Shown: positions 51,052-59,822, numbered from the stretch's first letter. The stretch is DNA of 64,000 nt from Gillisia limnaea DSM 15749 (GCF_000243235.1 NZ_JH594606.1:2414572-2478571), one strand, 5' to 3'. The notes: a model not told the origin generated them from the sequence alone. Made by a program: numbers and translations.

Positions 51052-52182
51052 CTACCTTTTCGATTCACTATTTTCCCATTTCACAACTCCAACCATACTA
51101 TCTGCGGTGCCATAATATAAATACCAGGCATCCTTAAAATACACAAGCCCTTCAATAAAAGTGGTGCCATCAATATATTGTCCTGATTTTTCAAAAGGCA
51201 ATTCGGGTTTAATAAATTCTTCATCGGCCCGGTCCAGTAGCTTCCAGGGTTCTTCAGAATCAAATAGTGCCTGACCGCCTGTGTACATGCGGTTTGCCAG
51301 ATCCTGATCTCCTATATTCCGGGAATTCCCTGCATTGTAAAGCACTACAATTCCGTCCCCGGTTAAAACCGGTGGTGGTCCTGCTTCCACAAGCCAGGAA
51401 TCAAAATAACCCGGGCGCGGACTTAATACCGGGGCCAGATTCCCTTCATAATCTTCTACAGGCTCCCAATTTATAAGGTCTTCAGAACTTGCCAGCCATA
51501 TATGCGGAACCCCAAAATACATCCAGTATTTTCCGTTAATTTTGGCTGCTACCAGTTTATTGTTTTTTAATTCGGTTACGATGGCACCCGATTTTGTTTC
51601 AAGGTTATGATATTTTCCTTCTTTCCATTTTTCAAATATAGGCCCGTGCTTTTCCCAATTTTCAAGATCTGAAGAAGTGGCTACCGCCAATCTTGGAATA
51701 GATCTGTTCCATTGTGTATAAGTCAAAACATACATATTTTCAGCTGTTTCCACAATCCGGGGATCTTCTGTTCCTCCCGTCCATTCGTATTGCTTTTGAT
51801 CGTCTTCATCCGGATAAAATACCGGTTGGTTATTCTGAATATATTTTTGCCCATCTTCCGAAATTGCCAATCCAATTCTTGAGGTGTGCCCACCAATTTC
51901 TTTTTCACCTAATTTTTCTTCGGCTCTATAAAAAACATGTATTTTTCCATCCTTCACGATTGCTGCCGGGTTGAATGTCGCCATGGATTCCCAATTGATG
52001 GTCCTGTTTGTCATAGGATCCTTAAACTCGGTTTCGCTGTTTTTCTGAATAATTGGTTGTGCATCCTCAAATCTTTCAAAGGGTCCCAGCATCCATTCTT
52101 TTTCCACTTCCTGGGCATATCCAAACACCCCTGAAACCAATGTTATAAAAAGTATGAGGTAAATATTTTTATAGTCTATCAT
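51052..52182 (-). CDS. Secreted GH130-family mannoside phosphorylase or hydrolase
   Basis: A 376-residue protein with signal peptide (to GYAQ) and a five-bladed propeller of family GH130. Diagnostic segments: FNPAAIVKDGKIHVFYRAE, GGTEDPRIV with the proton-donor Asp140, SWLVEAGPPPVLTGDGIVVLYN and DGTTFIEGLVYFKDAWYLYY near the end. GH130 members are beta-mannoside phosphorylases; some exported Bacteroides members are beta-1,2-mannosidases. Because free phosphate is scarce outside the cytoplasm, export favours a hydrolase, but that is inference. It stands alone. Confidence 0.88.
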   Translation of the reverse strand: MIDYKNIYLILFITLVSGVFGYAQEVEKEWMLGPFERFEDAQPIIQKNSETEFKDPMTNRTINWESMATFNPAAIVKDGKIHVFYRAEEKLGEKEIGGHTSRIGLAISEDGQKYIQNNQPVFYPDEDDQKQYEWTGGTEDPRIVETAENMYVLTYTQWNRSIPRLAVATSSDLENWEKHGPIFEKWKEGKYHNLETKSGAIVTELKNNKLVAAKINGKYWMYFGVPHIWLASSEDLINWEPVEDYEGNLAPVLSPRPGYFDSWLVEAGPPPVLTGDGIVVLYNAGNSRNIGDQDLANRMYTGGQALFDSEEPWKLLDRADEEFIKPELPFEKSGQYIDGTTFIEGLVYFKDAWYLYYGTADSMVGVVKWENSESKR

Positions 52183-52375
52183 AATAAGTGTTTGTTTTTA
52201 ATTACCTATATTTTACAAGCTTTAAGGTGATTTGTTTTTCTCTTCGGAATATAGTAAAGATAGTTGTAAATTGATCAATTTAGAACATATACAGGATAAG
52301 AAAATTGTTGTATCCAATTCTGATACCTGAAGATTAGTAGTTATTTTAGCATACCCACAACTTAAAATAAAAAGC

Positions 52376-53155
52376 ATGAAAAAGGGATTTTTAATTGATA
52401 TGGATGGTGTTATTTATGGAAACGACACTTTAATTCCGGGAGCCGATAAATTTATTGCAGAGCTTCAAAAGAAAAAAATACCATTTTTGTTTATGACCAA
52501 TAACAGCCAGCGTACACCATTGGATACGGTGAATAAGGTCGCGAAAATGGGAATTAAAATCAAAGAAGAGAACGTATACACCAGCGCGATGGCAACGGCC
52601 TTCTTTTTATCGTTTATGCAGCCTAATGGTAGTGCCTATGTCTTGGGAGAAGGCGGATTAATAACCAGTCTGGCCCAAAATGGCTATAATTTAGTAAACC
52701 ATAATCCAGATTTTGTGGTAGTGGGTGAGGGTAGGAATTTCACTTTGGAAATGGTGAATAATGCTGTGGATATGATCCTATCCGGTTCTAAATTTATCGC
52801 GACCAACCTGGATCCCTCTCCCAAGAAAAAGGGATGGTCTAACCTGGGGATAAAGGCAATCGTAAAGATGATAGAGGAAGCTACCGGAAAAAAGGCTTTC
52901 TCAGTAGGAAAACCAAGCCCGGTAATGATGCGTGCTGCCCGAAAATATCTTGGTCTGGAAGCAAGTGAAACTATCATAATTGGGGATACTATGGATACCG
53001 ATATACTTGGTGGGGTGCAATTGGGGTATACCACGATTCTTACGCTTTCCGGGGTTTCCTCAAAAGAAAACCTAATCGATTATGCGTTTAAACCAGATCT
53101 CATCATAAATTCTGTAGCAGATATTGAACTGGAAAAGGTTTTAGCGCTTAAGTAA
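52376..53155 (+). CDS. HAD-IIA family phosphatase (NagD-like)
   Basis: A 259-residue cytoplasmic phosphatase. HAD motif I is FLIDMDGVIYG (nucleophile Asp8), motif II FMTNNSQR, motif III is in the VGKPSPVMM lysine and motif IV IIGDTMDTDILGG. The large C2B-type cap between motifs II and III places it with NagD/PGP proteins, which act on nucleotides or small sugar phosphates such as 2-phosphoglycolate. The link with N-acetylglucosamine in the NagD name is historical. No functional partner is adjacent. Confidence 0.92.
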   Translation: MKKGFLIDMDGVIYGNDTLIPGADKFIAELQKKKIPFLFMTNNSQRTPLDTVNKVAKMGIKIKEENVYTSAMATAFFLSFMQPNGSAYVLGEGGLITSLAQNGYNLVNHNPDFVVVGEGRNFTLEMVNNAVDMILSGSKFIATNLDPSPKKKGWSNLGIKAIVKMIEEATGKKAFSVGKPSPVMMRAARKYLGLEASETIIIGDTMDTDILGGVQLGYTTILTLSGVSSKENLIDYAFKPDLIINSVADIELEKVLALK

Positions 53156-53259
53156 TACGTTGGTATTGGCTAGTTTTGAAAACAGGAATCCTCTTTAAAG
53201 CTTTTTTTACTCCCACCGTATTCAACTTTACGGTTTTAGGAAAGTTTTAGATAGCTTTT

Positions 53260-53493
53260 TTAATGGAGCCTCAATTTCTTTAAAATTCTTGAAGTTTTGC
53301 TTTTTTTAGTTTTGCTGTCTTCTCTTGTAACAAGACTATAAACCATATAACCGGTTCCTACCGCGGCAAGAATTCCAATACCAGCTAAGCCAACACCAGA
53401 TATTAGTACACGCTTTGTTAGGATTGCTTTCCCAACTCTAAGCGCTACGGCCGATTTTAAGACCTTTCCTCCTTTATGTACTATATTGCTCAT
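53260..53493 (-). CDS. Small single-helix membrane protein, unknown
   Basis: A 77-residue protein: basic N-terminus (MSNIVHKGGKVLKSAVAL), one long Gly-rich hydrophobic helix (about 31-54, ISGVGLAGIGILAAVGTGYM) and a Lys/Arg-rich tail. I recognise no family. Its composition suggests a small inner-membrane protein; it lies just downstream of the YihY gene on the same strand (140-base gap) and might share its transcript. Confidence 0.6.
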   Translation of the reverse strand: MSNIVHKGGKVLKSAVALRVGKAILTKRVLISGVGLAGIGILAAVGTGYMVYSLVTREDSKTKKSKTSRILKKLRLH

Positions 53494-53633
53494 TTTTCTT
53501 AATTTTTACGTTATTAGAATTTCAACAGAAACTCGCTCATAAATTAGAGGGATTTTTGTTGGATTTGCGTTAAGGAATTTGGAAATAACACAGTTTTAAC
53601 GAAAGCGTTAAAAAAATTAGGGAATACAGGAGT

Positions 53634-54536
53634 TTACTCCGGTTCACCAAGATCGTTGGCTGCATAGGCTTCAGTTGCTGAATTTAATTCGCCCCCCAAA
53701 AGAATTATGAAACTGGTAAGGAAAAGCCACAGAAGCAGGATGACTACGGCTGAAATCGATCCGTACATCTCTCCATAATTCCCGAAGTTGCTCACATAAA
53801 AAGAAAATCCCCATGAAGCTATCAACCAAAGCAAGGTTGCCAGGGAAGCTCCAATAACTACCCATCTAAATTTAGGTGTTTTGCTGTCTGGAGCATATTT
53901 GTAAATAAAGGTTATCACCAGGATCACAATACCTGCAAGAATCGGCCATCTTAGCCAGCTAATAAGGTTTTCGATATTATCTGGTAATCCAAAGGTGCTT
54001 ACTATTGCGGGAAAGATCACTATAAGGACCATACTTATTAACAGGGTGATAATAAAGCCGAGGGTGAAAAGCAGGGTAAGGGCGTTTTGTTTTATCAAAC
54101 CCCGGTTATTTTTTGTTTCGTAGGCAATGTCAAGTCCTGTGAAAAGTGATTTAGTTCCTGCGTTGGCACTCCACAAACTTATTAAAATACCCAGGGCCGT
54201 ACCCCAACTTAATGCACTACCAGAGGTAGAAAGAAGATTGTCTATTCTTTCTTTAATGATCTCAAAAGCTTGATCGGGCATCAGGCCCGAGAGTTTGGAG
54301 ATTTGTTGTTCTGCCTGCTGTGGGTCTACGGCTAAACCATAAATAGACAAAATCGCCATAATGGCCGGGAAAATAGCCAGAAAAGCGTAAAATGCCACAC
54401 CCGCGGCAACTATAGTTATATTATCCTCACCTATTCGATCTTTTACCCGCATCAGGATCTTTTTCCAACCATCGCCTTTAATTTTTTTCGGTGACTTAAT
54501 AGTTTTAATCTTTTTCATTTCCCTCGTCATTTTCAT
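53634..54536 (-). CDS. YihY/BrkB-family inner-membrane protein
   Basis: Six hydrophobic segments over 300 residues with the family motifs ITIVAAGVAFYAFLAIFPAI in the first helix, SALSWGTALGILISLWSANAG in the middle and GSISAVVILLLWLFLTSFIILLGGELNSA at the end (split here by motif). The role of the family is not settled; it is not the RNase BN it was once thought to be. The N-terminal 30 residues are strongly basic (KKIKTIKSPKKIKGDGWKK), so the true start could be slightly later. Ordinary for Bacteroidetes. Confidence 0.9.
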   Translation of the reverse strand: MKMTREMKKIKTIKSPKKIKGDGWKKILMRVKDRIGEDNITIVAAGVAFYAFLAIFPAIMAILSIYGLAVDPQQAEQQISKLSGLMPDQAFEIIKERIDNLLSTSGSALSWGTALGILISLWSANAGTKSLFTGLDIAYETKNNRGLIKQNALTLLFTLGFIITLLISMVLIVIFPAIVSTFGLPDNIENLISWLRWPILAGIVILVITFIYKYAPDSKTPKFRWVVIGASLATLLWLIASWGFSFYVSNFGNYGEMYGSISAVVILLLWLFLTSFIILLGGELNSATEAYAANDLGEPE

Positions 54537-54882
54537 TTCTTTTAAAATTATACTTTATTTATAAAGTTGCCAAAACTATTTTGAGAACTGCTTTTCCAAA
54601 AATTTGATCTCTGCAGCATGGGGTGGAGGCACAGAAGGTAGAGTTAGGGTGCTTGCTCCTATTATATTTAGTCCCTGCCAATCCCTGTTCCGCGTACTAG
54701 TCTTGTAAAGGAGGTTTTATTTTACTGAATAGTATCTATAAACAGGTTCCCCGCTGTCATTTACACAAAGGTAGGTAGATGCAGTGGGAATAGGATCTTG
54801 CATTTTAAAGGCTATGTTTTACGCTGCATAGCAAAAGGAGAATTAAAATCTCGGGAACTTGTAAAAGATTGTGGTTATTTTG
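54537..54882. other. Gene-free spacer with a tiny minus-strand frame
   Basis: No credible gene. On the minus strand 54717-54803 encodes the 28-residue peptide MQDPIPTASTYLCVNDSGEP plus a short tail ending YRYYSVK, which reads like a fragment of a real protein, but I cannot place it. Nothing else is visible. Confidence 0.3.
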
Positions 54883-55458
54883 TCAAGCCACTTCTTTTTC
54901 TATCGCCAGAAAGTGGGTGAGGTTCAAGGAACTGTCTAACAATGGAATAATTGTGATCTTACAAATATATTCTTCTTTATTCTTTCTATAATTCACGACG
55001 GTTTCAGAAAACATATCAGGCCTGCCAAGTTTTTCCCGTATGCTTTTTCTAATTTCAGGTTTAGTGGCTGCCCCCTGTAGAAATTTTGGCTGTTTTCCTA
55101 AAGCATAGTTTGCCGGATATCCTGTCATTTTTGAAAAGCCCTTATTAACCCATTGAATGGTTTGGTTTGCATCTGTAAGTACAAGCGCATCATAATCTTT
55201 ATTCAGGATTAATTCGTGGTCAAATTGCCATTCCCTTTCGGTATCATGTGTTAGAAGACTTGCCAAATCCATTCTTTTGCGCCCTTTTTCAAGAGACTGG
55301 AAGTGACTGCCGGAGAAAATATCCATACTTAGCAGTGGACTTACCTGCTCTATAGGCTGGATTTTATGTTGTATCTTCTTGTAATCTTCGTTGCTTAGCG
55401 AGCTAAGATAAAGATCAAGACAAGCCATATTACTTAAATTATCTTTGAATTTGCTCAT
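54883..55458 (-). CDS. LOV-like PAS domain protein lacking the photoactive cysteine
   Basis: A 191-residue protein with an unassigned N-terminal half (1-85) and one PAS domain (about 86-190) with no output domain after it. The PAS domain follows the LOV pattern closely: DANQTIQWVNKGFSKMTGY, FLQGAATKPEIRKSIREKL, VVNYRKNKEEY and LTHFLAIEKEV. In true LOV photoreceptors the segment before FLQG is GxNCR with the cysteine that bonds flavin. Here it is GKQPK: Gln123 and Pro124 replace Asn and Cys. So the fold is LOV-like but the light-driven adduct cannot form at this place. It may still bind flavin or act as a redox or general stress sensor. Confidence 0.8.
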   Translation of the reverse strand: MSKFKDNLSNMACLDLYLSSLSNEDYKKIQHKIQPIEQVSPLLSMDIFSGSHFQSLEKGRKRMDLASLLTHDTEREWQFDHELILNKDYDALVLTDANQTIQWVNKGFSKMTGYPANYALGKQPKFLQGAATKPEIRKSIREKLGRPDMFSETVVNYRKNKEEYICKITIIPLLDSSLNLTHFLAIEKEVA

Positions 55459-55767
55459 AATCGAATTATTTAAAGTTGTTATTACTTCATAATTTTTAGA
55501 AACCTTTTACAGGATTTTAAATCTATAAATATTAAAAATTAAGGAGTTAGATATCGGTTGAACTTCCCGGATGTATTAATTGAAATTCGGTTTTTAAAGA
55601 TATTAATCAGGCAAATATAGAACCTTGTTTCAATCCTTTTTAAATTTTAATAGGTTTTATGATTTGTTTGAGATGCAGCTTGTATCCTTAAATTCAATTA
55701 ATTAAGAATTATACAGATGCTATTACTATAATTTTTCATAAAATACCTTGCTCTATATAATTAAATA
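55459..55767. other. AT-rich gene-free spacer
   Basis: No gene, hairpin or repeat of note. It would hold the promoter of the LOV-like gene on the minus strand. Confidence 0.5.
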
Positions 55768-55902
55768 ATGAACAATAATTCCCTTTCCAAAGGACGTTTA
55801 AGTTCCTATCCGTATTTTCGGGTTGAAAAAATGGAACAACTTAAAAAGGGGCTTCAATCACAGGATTCTTTATCCACTAAAGGGAATTTATTTCTTTTTT
55901 AA
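55768..55902 (+). CDS. Possible 44-residue protein
   Basis: ATG-started frame MNNNSLSKGRLSSYPYFRVE and a short hydrophilic remainder ending NLFLF. Its stop overlaps the end of the DUF1003 gene on the other strand by 15 bases. No family recognised; may be chance. Confidence 0.25.
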   Translation: MNNNSLSKGRLSSYPYFRVEKMEQLKKGLQSQDSLSTKGNLFLF

Positions 55903-56580
55903 TTCCTTCATCAAATCTTCAAGATAATCTGTCTGGACTTCCTGGATCTCCAGAAGCTTTTTGTTTTGATGTAATAACAGATGATCGATTTTTTCAGAAA
56001 GCAATTTTATCTCAAGTTCTGCTTTCAGGTTGATCTTATAATCGTGTTCCCCACGTTGCCGGTCTTTTTGTTCCTGCCTGTTTTGACTCATCATAATAAT
56101 GGGGGCCTGGATGGCGGCTAAACAGGATAGGATTAGGTTTAAAAGTATGAATGGAAATGGATCAAAGGGTTTGGTGGCCAGAAACCAGATGTTTATTAAC
56201 ATCCATAGTAGGATAAACGAGAAAAATGTGATGATGAAAGTCCAGCTTCCTCCAAACTCGGCAATCTTATCGGCAAGTTTTTGTCCTGAAGTGAGTTGGG
56301 CTTCGATCTCATCCTGGATATTTTCTGAAAGAATGGAATTGTTGGTGATGGCATCCAGCACATCCTTATCAATAACCTCCAGCTCCCCTTTTTCCTGACT
56401 AATAAGAGAGCTTAGATAGAGCCTTCGATATCGATTGAGTTCATCTATAGTTATGTAATCCTCCTTTTCAAATTGGGGATTTGCCAGTTTTATAAGGTTA
56501 AAAATACCTTCCCTAAGTTCGGCAGCCTTAACTTCTTCCCCTTTTTTAATTTTCTTTTTACTAAGAAAGCTTATCATCAT
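55888..56580 (-). CDS. DUF1003 membrane protein
   Basis: A 230-residue protein with two adjacent membrane helices in the middle (about 110-131 and 142-163, the second containing PFILLNLILSCLAAIQAP) and a charged, coiled C-terminus ending EDLMKELKKK. The sequence ADKIAEFGGSWTFI before the first helix and QNRQEQKDRQRGEHDY after the second are hallmarks of DUF1003. Function of the family is unknown. It is transcribed away from the metallothionein-like gene. Confidence 0.92.
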   Translation of the reverse strand: MMISFLSKKKIKKGEEVKAAELREGIFNLIKLANPQFEKEDYITIDELNRYRRLYLSSLISQEKGELEVIDKDVLDAITNNSILSENIQDEIEAQLTSGQKLADKIAEFGGSWTFIITFFSFILLWMLINIWFLATKPFDPFPFILLNLILSCLAAIQAPIIMMSQNRQEQKDRQRGEHDYKINLKAELEIKLLSEKIDHLLLHQNKKLLEIQEVQTDYLEDLMKELKKK

Positions 56581-56870
56581 CTGCTCTTTTAAAAAACCTT
56601 TTAGATTTTTCCGGATCCTGAAATAAAAGGCTTTATTGGTTTATATTAAAAATAAGAAGAAAGTAGATCGGTTTTGAAATTCTAAGCCTTTTATCTAATA
56701 ATTTATGAAAACATAATTTCCGCAGATCTCGAACTATGTTGCCAACAAAATAAACCCAACTTCAAATTTTTAAAGGTAATTTATATTGCAGCTCTCAAAT
56801 AAAGTTCAAAAATTTTGTATCTTTTTGAGTCGAAATTGGTCTTCTTGGTGAACATTAAATTTCTATAGCC

Positions 56871-56984
56871 ATGAATAATTGTAAATGCACTAATTGTGAA
56901 TGCACAAAATGTAATTGTGTGAACTGTCTGGAGAATAATTGTAGCTGCGCTGCATGCGAATGCAGTAAATGTGGTTGCTGTTAA
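56871..56984 (+). CDS. Metallothionein-like cysteine-rich mini-protein, 37 residues
   Basis: ATG at 56871, TAA at 56982-56984. Fourteen of 37 residues are cysteine, at 4, 6, 9, 11, 14, 16, 19, 24, 26, 29, 31, 34, 36 and 37. They fall in two similar halves, NNCKCTNCECTKCNC and NNCSCAACECSKCGCC, built from Cys-x-Cys and Cys-x2-Cys steps. No aromatic residue is present. This is the composition of metallothioneins, which wrap Zn, Cd or Cu(I) in thiolate clusters, though the order does not match the known SmtA family that I remember. A hairpin follows 5 bases after the stop, and a SigZ-like sigma factor gene is 131 bases further. Regular cysteine placement argues against a chance frame. Confidence 0.8.
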   Translation: MNNCKCTNCECTKCNCVNCLENNCSCAACECSKCGCC

Positions 56985-56988
56985 CCAA

Positions 56989-57014
56989 AAAGGTTGGCTG
57001 TATGTCCAACCTTT
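56989..57014 (+). terminator. Hairpin after the metallothionein-like gene
   Basis: AAAGGTTGG pairs perfectly with CCAACCTTT (9 pairs, 8-base loop). It lies right after the stop codon, as terminators do, but no T-run follows, so it might instead stabilise the transcript or act partially, letting transcription reach the sigma factor. Confidence 0.55.
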
Positions 57015-57028
57015 AAAAATAGTAGTGT

Positions 57029-57070
57029 ATGAAACATCCATTAGAAAAATTTTCTCCCACAGGGGGATGA
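57029..57070 (+). promoter_or_regulatory. 13-codon leader ORF, copy 1 (upstream of sigma factor)
   Basis: ATG to TGA encodes MKHPLEKFSPTGG. A near copy (MKHPLERFSQIRE) precedes the gene at 62999. In each case the stop is followed at once by a second micro-ORF (here MDVKYSC, 57075-57098) and a TATA-C/A-ACAG run before the downstream ATG. Such a conserved layout suggests a leader peptide or mRNA control element. Confidence 0.55.
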
Positions 57071-57115
57071 TTTTATGGATGTTAAATACAGCTGCTAAAA
57101 CAATAAAATATACAG

Positions 57116-57643
57116 ATGAAAATGGAAACCATCACAATTTGGAATACATTTAACAGTGAAATTTATTTTTTTATTCTGAAAAAAGTAAAAAATAAGGATA
57201 CCGCTAATGAAATTCTGCAAAATTCCTTTCTAAAGATCCACCAAAATATCGATCAATTAAAAGCTTCCGAAAAAGTAAAGGCCTGGACTTTTCAAATTGT
57301 TAGAAATGAAATCGCCAATCACTTCAATAGTCAGGCAAAGACATTGCATAATGTGAATTTCGAGCTGTTGAAAAATCCTGACAGCTATAAAGATTTTTGC
57401 TGTTTGGACCGTTTTATATCCAATTTGCCGAAGGAGTATAATGAGATCGTTGAACTGGTTTACATCAAAGGCAAAAAACAAGTTGAAGTAGCAGATTTGA
57501 TGGGAATAAGTTTAGCAATTGTGAAAGCCAGGATAAGGCGCGCAAAATCTCTCCTGAAAATTAACTTTAATGAGTGCTGTAAATTTGAATTGAATAAGGA
57601 GGGAAAACTTGTAGGAGAACCCAATTGCGCTTACTGCGATTAA
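57116..57643 (+). CDS. SigZ-like ECF sigma factor with cysteine-rich C-terminus
   Basis: A 175-residue RNA polymerase sigma factor. Region 2 covers about 5-70 (ANEILQNSFLKIHQNID, then KAWTFQIVRNEIANHF), region 4 about 95-145 (LPKEYNEIVELVYIKG, then VADLMGISLAIVKARIRRAK). It ends with a Cys-containing tail CCKFELNKEGKLVG...NCAYC (Cys154, 155, 171, 174), as in SigZ proteins; these cysteines could bind a metal or sense redox state, which is inference. No anti-sigma gene follows. The start may also be the second ATG two codons on. The metallothionein-like gene upstream and the leader ORF suggest a metal or thiol-stress circuit. Confidence 0.85.
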   Translation: MKMETITIWNTFNSEIYFFILKKVKNKDTANEILQNSFLKIHQNIDQLKASEKVKAWTFQIVRNEIANHFNSQAKTLHNVNFELLKNPDSYKDFCCLDRFISNLPKEYNEIVELVYIKGKKQVEVADLMGISLAIVKARIRRAKSLLKINFNECCKFELNKEGKLVGEPNCAYCD

Positions 57644-57874
57644 TACCGAAATGTAAGATCAAAATCGTTTAATCATCTAAATGTAATAAAAAAAGGCTGG
57701 ACAGGCTGGGAGTAATTTTGAATCGAGCAAGGTGAGGAAAAAATGAAATTCAGCAAATTTCTACTTGAATTAATTCTTTCACATCTTACAACAAGTGAAT
57801 AAATCCTGAATCGGCTCTTAATTTTCACGTATCTTTCTATCCCAAAATCTTAATCCCATTTATAAAAATCACTT

Positions 57875-58318
57875 ATGAAAAAAATCTTCCTTTTAATTTT
57901 TTTGGGCGTCCTAAGCAATTCAGTATTCGCACAGCAATTTGAACTAAAATATCATCATACTGCAATTTTGGTAAGTGACCTGGATAAAAGCGCCGATTTT
58001 TATGGAAATGTTCTTCAGCTTAAAGAAATTAAAGTGCCGTATTCCAATCCTGTACTCAGGTGGTTTTCACTTGGAGGCGACCTGCAACTTCATCTCGTAA
58101 AAGATAATACAGACGGCGTTAAGCTTCACAAGGCTATTCATTTTGCATTAACCGTTTCAAATTTTGATGCCTTCGTGAACTATCTGGAGGAGAATAAAAT
58201 TCCATATTCAGATTGGCTCGGGGAAGCCGGAAAAGTTGCCATTCGGGGAGACGGTGTAAAGCAGGTGTATGTTCAGGATCCCGACGGTCACTGGATTGAA
58301 ATAAACGATGCCGGGTAA
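57875..58318 (+). CDS. Exported VOC-family (glyoxalase-like) protein
   Basis: A 147-residue protein with signal peptide ending VFAQ, followed by one vicinal oxygen chelate domain: YHHTAILVSDLDKSADFYGN at the start, KAIHFALTVSNFDAF in the middle and VYVQDPDGHWIEIND at the end. The His, His and Glu metal ligands of the family are recognisable (His27-28 region, His89 region, Glu143 region). Export is unusual for the family, most of which is cytoplasmic. Substrate unknown. Confidence 0.9.
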   Translation: MKKIFLLIFLGVLSNSVFAQQFELKYHHTAILVSDLDKSADFYGNVLQLKEIKVPYSNPVLRWFSLGGDLQLHLVKDNTDGVKLHKAIHFALTVSNFDAFVNYLEENKIPYSDWLGEAGKVAIRGDGVKQVYVQDPDGHWIEINDAG

Positions 58319-58350
58319 AATCGGGATTTAAATCCAGTATAGGTTTCTTC

Positions 58351-59604
58351 TTATTCCTTCGGTTTGTCCTTGCCGGGTTTTTGTACAAAATAATTAATGA
58401 TAGAAGGTGCTGTAAGGCCGTGAACCACGATGGAGATCAGGATTACATAAGCGGTGATGGAGTATAATTCATTTTTATGTTCAAATCCGTTATATTGAGT
58501 AAAAGCCCAGGCCAGGTAAAAAACCGATCCAATCCCCCTTATACCAAGAAAACTAATAGCCAATTTGGTTCTAATAGGATCTTTAACACCCATTAACCCT
58601 ATCAAGCCTGCCAGTGGCCGGATAATTAAAACAAAGCTAAGGGCAAAGGCAATTCCCTTCCAGTCTGTAAGCATTAAGATACCATTCATAAGGGAACCCC
58701 CAAATAAAATAATCCAGATTACCAGCAACAATCGCTCGATTTCGTGAATAAAATCGTGCATTTTCTTTTTATGATTTCCGCTTATTGTTTCATAATATCT
58801 TAGCGTAATACCCACAAAAAAAACAGCAAGAAAACCGTACCCGTGTAATAATTCTGTAACTCCATAAGCCATAATGGTGAGTGATAGGGAGACGAAACCA
58901 TCAAAGGTTTTTAAACCGGTTTTTGTATGTAAGCGGTCCATTATAAAACCAATAGACCGGCCTATTACTATTCCTAAAACTACTCCTATTACGATTTTTA
59001 GTAGCAATTTATCCCAAAACCATTCGCTAAAATTGAGTGTGGCCCACCCCCCCGCTTGTCCAACCATGACCGCCAGGTAGGTAAAAGGATAAGCCATGCC
59101 GTCGTTTAAACCAGCCTCAGTGGTAAGGGTGAACCTTCTTTTGTCTTCGGGTTCCTTTTCCCGGGTGGGTTCATTTAACTGTACCTCTGCCGCAAGGACG
59201 GGATCTGTAGGAGCCAGAATAGCAGCCAGTAAAATGGCAGAGGGAATGCTCAGGGCCAGGAAGTATACCCCAATAAAATACGCAGAGAGCATACTGAGCG
59301 GCATGGTGATAAGCAAAAGCAATAAAGGTCTTTTCCAAGCTGAAAAGGAAAAAATCGTTCCTATTTTTAGGCCTGCACCCATCAGGGAAATTATCACGAT
59401 CATCTCAGAAAAATACATCAAATACAGGTCATTCCAGAGAGGATCCGGCCATTGCAGTGGAATGTCTATCCAAAAAAGCAAAAACCCAATAAGAAGTAAT
59501 ATAATAGGAAAACTTATCTTAATTTTTTTTGAAACAGAAGGAAGCCAGGCCATGATAAGCGTTGCAAGCCCAAGTGCGGCCATAATCAAATAGTGGTCTT
59601 TCAT
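58351..59604 (-). CDS. CPA1-family cation:proton antiporter
   Basis: A 417-residue protein with about 12 membrane helices. The core ion-binding motif appears as LTTEAGLNDGMAYPF (Asn-Asp pair), after LAPTDPVLAAEVQL, as in NhaP-type sodium/proton exchangers. GIRGIGSVFYLAWAF near the C-terminus is also typical. Convergent with the VOC gene. It would serve pH and sodium homeostasis, fitting a marine lifestyle. Confidence 0.92.
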   Translation of the reverse strand: MKDHYLIMAALGLATLIMAWLPSVSKKIKISFPIILLLIGFLLFWIDIPLQWPDPLWNDLYLMYFSEMIVIISLMGAGLKIGTIFSFSAWKRPLLLLLITMPLSMLSAYFIGVYFLALSIPSAILLAAILAPTDPVLAAEVQLNEPTREKEPEDKRRFTLTTEAGLNDGMAYPFTYLAVMVGQAGGWATLNFSEWFWDKLLLKIVIGVVLGIVIGRSIGFIMDRLHTKTGLKTFDGFVSLSLTIMAYGVTELLHGYGFLAVFFVGITLRYYETISGNHKKKMHDFIHEIERLLLVIWIILFGGSLMNGILMLTDWKGIAFALSFVLIIRPLAGLIGLMGVKDPIRTKLAISFLGIRGIGSVFYLAWAFTQYNGFEHKNELYSITAYVILISIVVHGLTAPSIINYFVQKPGKDKPKE

Positions 59605-59822
59605 ACCCTAAAATTACCTATATTTTAAGAAATTTGGAAAATTATTTTAAAAAGTGCACCATTTTAGATTTAAGATGACTTTTTATTAAAGCTCGTTAAA
59701 GCTTATTAGTCAACATATTAAGCACCTGAAAAATAAAGGGATTATGAAATATTATATATTGTTTTCTCCTTATTTCCAATACCTTTGTTAGTATTTATAA
59801 TATTATACGTAATCCCCAAATT

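Noticed and set aside
56781-57041. Minus-strand 86-codon frame over the metallothionein-like gene
   Set aside because: It is rich in Thr, Ala, Phe and Ile only because it is the complement of Cys-rich codons; the sense strand explains the sequence better.
59096-59593. Plus-strand frame of 165 codons inside the antiporter gene
   Set aside because: Antisense to a clear CPA1 antiporter with complete motifs; composition is that of a shadow frame.
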